Assembly (NCBI GenBank): GCA_032622095.1
Contig: CP136061.1
Span: 85,100,324-85,164,323 of the forward strand
DNA length: 64,000 nucleotides
Direction of reading: 5' to 3'
DNA from: Siphonodentalium dalli
Taxonomy: Eukaryota > Mollusca > Scaphopoda > Gadilida > Siphonodentaliidae
A program made the translations under genes and the position numbers. Numbering within the stretch: the first letter of the stretch is position 1; the number at the start of each line of letters is the position of its first letter. Of the stretch, positions 53,901 through 62,900 are shown piece by piece. The notes under the pieces are model-generated. The model searched no databases. It was not told the DNA's origin and was given only the letters and a program-made list of their open reading frames with translations.

Positions 53901-56900
53901 TGATTTTTGGGTCCGTCTGCCTGCCTACCTCAGTTATAGGTTATAGATATGCCTACACTAGGTGGTATGCCACATAGGGGGGTATGCTTTAGACGACAGT
54001 CCATTTCTTGTTATATTTCTGCAATGAAGTTGTGTGGGGGTATACTGGAATCAGCTCGTCCATCCATCCATCCATCCATCGTCCATGGACACAAATTTGT
54101 CCAGAGTTTTTCTCAGTTGTTTTTACATCATTTTCTGTGAAGCTTGGCACAGACAACAACCACCATGGGAACCTTTGCACCTGTGATTATGAAGTCTGCT
54201 GGACTTTTTTTGGTGGCATTCTCCCCCTTTTTCAACCCAGAAATTTTTCGCAACATGTATAATTTTGTCCGAGCTTTTATTGCTACATTTTAAAGGCAAT
54301 GTTCTTGAAACATGGCACAGAGATTTAGTACCATAGGAACCTGTGCACATGCGATTATGACGTCTGTCCGACTTTTTTGTGTGGAGTTAATCCCCTTTTC
54401 CGACTTAGAACATTTTCGCAACATGCATAATTTTGCCTGAGGTTTTATTCCTACATTATTCGGTCAATAGGTTTAGGATTAGGGTTAGGGGTCAGGGTTG
54501 TTCACATGCATGGGAATCTGTTATTTTATTATTTTAACTAAATTTTTACTGATCTGTGAACATCTTCGTGTTTTAAAAACATGGGGGGGGGGGGGGGGGT
54601 ATCCTTATTCCCATTGGGACAGTCACACCTCTAGTTTTTGGCCTGGAACGGAACTCCATTTATAATATCTCATTAAAATAAACTATCTGTTCTCCGGCAA
54701 TTAGATTGAAATTTTTAAATGAGGGAAGGAGGCTATTTAAAAAAATGAAGTTTGGTGTGGGATATAGCAATGGGCTCCGTACATTCAGCGAGTCCATCCA
54801 TAAGAACTTTGTAGCTCTATATCTTGTTATCAAAATTGATTTTCGTTGTTCATATCCAATATTTCTCACATAAAATATTGAAAAATATTGTATTTTATAT
54901 ATTACTAAAAGTTTGCAAAGAACTGGAGAATCTGATAAAGTCTCAAACATGGATTCGTAGGTACCATGGATAGAAGAAAAGCAGAATAAATCGGGTCAAG
55001 ATCGGTCAATGGTCAACACTGTTGACCCACTTTCTGTAGTTATGAACTGCAGCTGTGGAAGTAGGTCAAACATTACATTATCTCAAAAAACATGCACGAC
55101 CCAAACCACTTGTCGTAACCTTCATCTTCCACCTTCTTACCAAGGGCATCAAAAGAAGTGATGAATTTCACGGATGTCAGATTAGATTATTGAGTTCTTG
55201 ATAATTTCAGGGGTGACTCATAATGGTGGCTGCAGCTCTAGTACACCTATAGCAAACCAGTGTGCTGCAACTCTGTCATGTCAAGGAGACCTATGCTTAT
55301 GTGCAGACATTAGTAATGAGTACTGGGATGGAGCCACCTGTCAATCAAGTTAGTTCAATTTATTCACATCAATATTACTATTATCATCTCGTTATCTGAA
55401 GGTAAACTAAAAATGATTTCTTCTTAGAACAGTGGTACCATAGTGCATAACAATTTGAGATTCACCTTAACCTATTTGTGTGTTACGTTGTTTTATTTTT
55501 GGCCATTGTTCCATTATGCAGGAATTATGGTTAACACTATTTTTTAGGCAAAGTTTCCCCCTGAGAACTTGAGTAACTTTTTCTGCTGGAACACCCATAA
55601 TTGATAAAAGTTATATAAGTTATTGATCAGCTACATGTAACTGGACTAATTTGTGAATAAACATTCGTGCCATAGGTGAGTATAAATGTCGACTGACAGT
55701 AGAAAGATAGCAGTATTATAATTATACTCCTTTTTTTTTATTATATAAAATAGGGGGTGTATACTGTTTCTCATGTTTACTTGCGTCCGTCCTTGCATCG
55801 GGGCATCCATCGGGGCATCCACCGTTGCGTAGGTGTGTCTGTCCGATCTCTGTTCAGGTTATACAGTGAACAGTAGTGCTTGGATCTCAATGAAATTTCA
55901 TATTGCTGTTCACTATTATGAGGACATTTAATGGTGTGTTCAATCAAGAGTTATTTATCTTCGTTTATCTGAAAATTATGATTTTTGGGTCCGTCTGCCT
56001 GCCTACCTCAGTTATAGGTTATAGATATGCCTACACTAGGTGGTATGCCACATAGGGGGGTATGCTTTAGACGACAGTCCATTTCTTGTTATATTTCTGC
56101 AATGAAGTTGTGTGGGGGTATACTGGAATCAGCTCGTCCATCCATCCATCCATCCATCGTCCATGGACACAAATTTGTCCAGAGTTTTTCTCAGTTGTTT
56201 TTACATCATTTTCTGTGAAGCTTGGCACAGACAACAACCACCATGGGAACCTTTGCACCTGTGATTATGAAGTCTGCTGGACTTTTTTTGGTGGCATTCT
56301 CCCCCTTTTTCAACCCAGAAATTTTTCGCAACATGTATAATTTTGTCCGAGCTTTTATTGCTACATTTTAAAGGCAATGTTCTTGAAACATGGCACAGAG
56401 ATTTAGTACCATAGGAACCTGTGCACATGCGATTATGACGTCTGTCCGACTTTTTTGTGTGGAGTTAATCCCCTTTTCCGACTTAGAACATTTTCGCAAC
56501 ATGCATAATTTTGCCTGAGGTTTTATTCCTACATTTTTCGGTCAATAGGTTTAGGATTAGGGTTAGGGGTCAGGGTTGTTCACATGCATGGGAATCTGTT
56601 ATTTTATTATTTTAACTAAATTTTTACTGATCTGTGAACATCTTCGTGTTTTAAAAACATGGGGGGGGGGGGTATCCTTATTCCCATTGGGACAGTCACA
56701 CCTCTAGTTTTTGGCCTGGAACTGAACTCCATTTATAATATCTCATTAAAATAAACTATCTGTTCTCCGGCAATTAGATTGAAATTTTTAAATGAGGGAA
56801 GGAGGCTATTTAAAAAAATGAAGTTTGGTGTGGGATATAGCAATGGGCTCCGTACATTCAGCGAGTCCATCCATAAGAACTTTGTAGCTCTATATCTTGT

Positions 56901-59900
56901 TATCAAAATTGATTTTCGTTGTTCATATCCAATATTTCTCACATAAAATATTGAAAAATATTGTATTTTATATATTACTAAAAGTTTGCAAAGAACTGGA
57001 GAATCTGATAAAGTCTCAAACATGGATTCGTAGGTACCATGGATAGAAGAAAAGCAGAATAAATCGGGTCAAGATCGGTCAATGGTCAACACTGTTGACC
57101 CACTTTCTGTAGTTATGAACTGCAGCTGTGGAAGTAGGTCAAACATTACATTATCTAAAAAAACATGCACGACCCAAACCACTTGTCGTAACCTTCATCT
57201 TCCACCTTCTTACCAAGGGCATCAAAAGAAGTGATGAATTTCACGGATTTCAGATTAGATTATTGAGTTTGTGATAATTTCAGGGGTGACTCATAATGGT
57301 GTCTGCAGCTCTAGTACACCTATAGCAAACCAGTGTGCTGCAACTCTGTCATGTCAAGGAGACCTATGCTTATGTGCAGACATTAGTAATGAGTACTGGA
57401 ATGGAGCCACCTGTCAATCAAGTTAGTTCAATTTATTCACATCAATATTACTATTATCATCTCGTTATCTGAAGGTAAACTAAAAATGATTTCTTCTTAG
57501 AACAGTGGTACCATAGTGCATAACAATTTGAGATTCACCTTAACCTATTTGTGTGTTACGTTGTTTTATTTTTGGCCATTGTTCGTTTATGCAGGAATTA
57601 TGGTTAACACTATTTTTTAGGCAAAGTTTCCCCCTGAGAACTTGAGTAACTTTTTCTGCTGGAACACCATAATTGATAAAAGTTATATAAGTTATTGATC
57701 AGCTACATGTAACTGGACTAATTTGTGAATAAACATTCGTGCCATAGGTGAGTATAAATGTCGACTGACAGTAGAAAGATAGCAGTATTATAATTATACT
57801 CCTTTTTTTTTATTATATAAAATAGGGGGTGTATACTGTTTCTCATGTTTACTTGCATCCGTCCTTGCATCGGGGCATCCATCGGGGCATCCACCGTTGC
57901 GTAGGTGTGTCTGTCCGATCTCTGTTCAGGTTATACAGTGAACAGTAGTGCTTGGATCTCAATGAAATTTCATATTGCTGTTCACTATTATGAGGACATT
58001 TAATGGTGTGTTCAATCAAGAGTTATTTATCTTCGTTTATCTGAAAATGATGATTTTTGGGTCCGTCTGCCTGCCTACCTCAGTTATAGGTTATAGATAT
58101 GCCTACACTAGGTGGTATGCCACATAGGGGGGTATGCTTTAGACGACAGTCCATTTCTTGTTATATTTCCGCAATGAAGTTGTGTGGGGGTATACTGGAA
58201 TCAGCTCGTCCATCCATCCATCCATCCATCGTCCATGGACACAAATTTGTCCAGAGTTTTTCTCAGTTGTTTTTACATCATTTTCTGTGAAGCTTGGCAC
58301 AGACAACAACCACCATGGGAACCTTTGCACCTGTGATTATGAAGTCTGCTGGACTTTTTTTGGTGGCATTCTCCCCCTTTTTCAACCCAGAAATTTTTCG
58401 CAACATGTATAATTTTGTCCGAGCTTTTATTGCTACATTTTAAAGGCAATGTTCTTGAAACATGGCACAGAGATTTAGTACCATAGGAACCTGTGCACAT
58501 GCGATTATGACGTCTGTCCGACTTTTTTGTGTGGAGTTAATCCCCTTTTCCGACTTAGAACATTTTCGCAACATGCATAATTTTGCCTGAGGTTTTATTC
58601 CTACATTTTTCGGTCAATAGGTTTAGGATTAGGGTTAGGGGTCAGGGTTGTTCACATGCATGGGAATCTGTTATTCTATTATTTTAACTAAATTTTTACT
58701 GATCTGTGAACATCTTCGTGTTTTAAAAACATGGGGGGGGGGGGGGTATCCTTATTCCCATTGGGACAGTCACACCTCTAGTTTTTGGCCTGGAACTGAA
58801 CTCCATTTATAATATCTCATTAAAATAAACTATCTGTTCTCCGGCAATTAGATTGAAATTTTTAAATGAGGGAAGGAGGCTATTTAAAAAAATGAAGTTT
58901 GGTGTGGGATATAGCAATGGGCTCCGTACATTCAGCGAGTCCATCCATAAGAACTTTGTAGCTCTATATCTTGTTATCAAAATTGATTTTCGTTGTTCAT
59001 ATCCAATATTTCTCACATAAAATATTGAAAAATATTGTATTTTATATATTACTAAAAGTTTGCAAAGAACTGGAGAATCTGATAAAGTCTCAAACATGGA
59101 TTCGTAGGTACCATGGATAGAAGAAAAGCAGAATAAATCGGGTCAAGATCGGTCAATGGTCAACACTGTTGACCCACTTTCTGTAGTTATGAACTGCAGC
59201 TGTGGAAGTAGGTCAAACATTACATTATCTCAAAAAACATGCACGACCCAAACCACTTGTCGTAACCTTCATCTTCCACCTTCTTACCAAGGGCATCAAA
59301 AGAAGTGATGAATTTCACGGATTTCAGATTAGATTATTGAGTTTGTGATAATTTCAGGGGTGACTCATAATGGTGGCTGCAGCTCTAGTACACCTATAGC
59401 AAACCAGTGTGCTGCAACTCTGTCATGTCAAGGAGACCTATGCTTATGTGCAGACATTAGTAATGAGTACTGGAATGGAGCCACCTGTCAATCAAGTTAG
59501 TTCAATTTATTCACATCAATATTACTATTATCATCTCGTTATCTGAAGGTAAACTAAAAATGATTTCTTCTTAGAACAGTGGTACCATAGTGCATAACAA
59601 TTTGAGATTCACCTTAACCTATTTGTGTGTTACGTTGTTTTATTTTTGGCCATTGTTCCATTATGCAGGAATTATGGTTAACACTATTTTTTAGGCAAAG
59701 TTTCCCCCTGAGAACTTGAGTAACTTTTTCTGCTGGAACACCATAATTGATAAAAGTTATATAAGTTATTGATCAGCTACATGTAACTGGACTAATTTGT
59801 GAATAAACATTCGTGCCATAGGTGAGTATAAATGTCGACTGACAGTAGAAAGATAGCAGTATTATAATTATACTCCTTTTTTTTTTATTATATAAAATAG

Positions 59901-62900
59901 GGGGTGTATACTGTTTCTCATGTTTACTTGCGTCCGTCCTTGCATCGGGGCATCCATCGGGGCATCCACCGTTGCGTAGGTGTGTCTGTCCGATCTCTGT
60001 TCAGGTTATACAGTGAACAGTAGTGCTTGGATCTCAATGAAATTTCATATTGCTGTTCACTATTATGAGGACATTTAATGGTGTGTTCAATCAAGAGTTA
60101 TTTATCTTCGTTTATCTGAAAATGATGATTTTTGGGTCCGTCTGCCTGCCTACCTCAGTTATAGGTTATAGATATGCCTACACTAGGTGGTATGCCACAT
60201 AGGGGGGTATGCTTTAGACGACAGTCCATTTCTTGTTATATTTCCGCAATGAAGTTGTGTGGGGGTATACTGGAATCAGCTCGTCCATCCATCCATCCAT
60301 CCATCGTCCATGGACACAAATTTGTCCAGAGTTTTTCTCAGTTGTTTTTACATCATTTTCTGTGAAGCTTGGCACAGACAACAACCACCATGGGAACCTG
60401 TGCACCTGTGATTATGAAGTCTGCTGGACTTTTTTTGGTGGCATTCTCCCCCTTTTTCAACCCAGAAATTTTTCGCAACATGTATAATTTTGTCCGGGCT
60501 TTTATTCCTACATTTTAAAGGCAATGTTCTTGAAACATGGCACAGAGATTTAGTACCATAGGAACCTGTGCACATGCGATTATGACGTCTTTCCGACTTT
60601 TTTGTGTGGAGTTAATCCCCTTTTCCGACTTAGAACATTTTCGCAACATGCATAATTTTGCCTGAGGTTTTATTCCTACATTTTTCGGTCAATAGGTTTA
60701 GGATTAGGGTTAGGGGTCAGGGTTGTTCACATGCATGGGAATCTGTTATTCTATTATTTTAACTAAATTTTTACTGATCTGTGAACATCTTAGTGTTTTA
60801 AAAACATGGGGGGGGGGGGGGTATCCTTATTCCCATTGGGACAGTCACACCTCTAGTTTTTGGCCTGGAACTGTACTCCATTTATAATATCTCATTAAAA
60901 TAAACTATCTGTTCTCCGGCAATTAGATTGAAATTTTTAAATGAGGGAAGGAGGCTATTTAAAAAAATGAAGTTTGGTGTGGGATATAGCAATGGGCTCC
61001 GTACATTCAGCGAGTCCATCCATAAGAACTTTGTAGCTCTATATCTTGTTATCAAAATTGATTTTCGTTGTTCATATCCAATATTTCTCACATAAAATAT
61101 TGAAAAATATTGTATTTTATATATTACTAAAAGTTTGCAAAGAACTGGAGAATCTGATAAAGTCTCAAACATGGATTCGTAGGTACCATGGATAGAAGAA
61201 AAGCAGAATAAATCGGGTCAAGATCGGTCAATGGTCAACACTGTTGACCCACTTTCTGTAGTTATGAACTGCAGCTGTGGAAGTAGGTCAAACATTACAT
61301 TATCTCAAAAAACATGCACGACCCAAACCACTTGTCGTAACCTTCATCTTCCACCTTCTTACCAAGGGCATCAAAAGAAGTGATGAATTTCACGGATTTC
61401 AGATTAGATTATTGAGTTTGTGATAATTTCAGGGGTGACTCATAATGGTGGCTGCAGCTCTAGTACACCTATAGCAAACCAGTGTGCTGCAACTCTGTCA
61501 TGTCAAGGAGACCTATGCTTATGTGCAGACATTAGTAATGAGTACTGGAATGGAGCCACCTGTCAATCAAGTTAGTTCAATTTATTCACATCAATATTAC
61601 TATTATCATCTCGTTATCTGAAGGTAAACTAAAAATGATTTCTTCTTAGAACAGTGGTACCATAGTGCATAACAATTTGAGATTCACCTTAACCTATTTG
61701 TGTGTTACGTTGTTTTATTTTTGGCCATTGTTCCATTATGCAGGAATTATGGTTAACACTATTTTTTAGGCAAAGTTTCCCCCTGAGAACTTGAGTAACT
61801 TTTTCTGCTGGAACACCATAATTGATAAAAGTTATATAAGTTATTGATCAGCTACATGTAACTGGACTAATTTGTGAATAAACATTCGTGCCATAGGTGA
61901 GTATAAATGTCGACTGACAGTAGAAAGATAGCAGTATTATAATTATACTCCTTTTTTTTTTATTATATAAAATAGGGGGTGTATACTGTTTCTCATGTTT
62001 ACTTGCGTCCGTCCTTGCATCGGGGCATCCATCGGGGCATCCACCGTTGCGTAGGTGTGTCTGTCCGATCTCTGTTCAGGTTATACAGTGAACAGTAGTG
62101 CTTGGATCTCAATGAAATTTCATATTGCTGTTCACTATTATGAGGACATTTAATGGTGTGTTCAATCAAGAGTTATTTATCTTCGTTTATCTGAAAATGA
62201 TGATTTTTGGGTCCGTCTGCCTGCCTACCTCAGTTATAGGTTATAGATATGCCTACACTAGGTGGTATGCCACATAGGGGGGTATGCTTTAGACGACAGT
62301 CCATTTCTTGTTATATTTCCGCAATGAAGTTGTGTGGGGGTATACTGGAATCGGCTCGTCCATCCATCCATCCATCCATCGTCCATGGACACAAATTTGT
62401 CCAGAGTTTTTCTCAGTTGTTTTTACATCATTTTCTGTGAAGCTTGGCACAGACAACAACCACCATGGGAACCTGTGCACCTGTGATTATGAAGTCTGCT
62501 GGACTTTTTTTGGTGGCATTCTCCCCCTTTTTCAACCCAGAAATTTTTCGCAACATGTATAATTTTGTCCGAGCTTTTATTGCTACATTTTAAAGGCAAT
62601 GTTCTTGAAACATGGCACAGAGATTTAGTACCATAGGAACCTGTGCACATGCGATTATGACGTCTGTCCGACTTTTTTGTGTGGAGTTAATCCCCTTTTC
62701 CGACTTAGAACATTTTCGCAACATGCATAATTTTGCCTGAGGTTTTATTCCTACATTTTTCGGTCAATAGGTTTAGGATTAGGGTTAGGGGTCAGGGTTG
62801 TTCACATGCATGGGAATCTGTTATTCTATTATTTTAACTAAATTTTTACTGATCTGTGAACATCTTCGTGTTTTAAAAACATGGGGGGGGGGGTATCCTT

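Noticed and set aside
49836-62562. Open frames of 63, 75 and 84 aa on both strands repeated every 2.07 kb
   Set aside because: They are translations of the X- and Y-family elements (CATCC repeats and core units) and not supported as genes.
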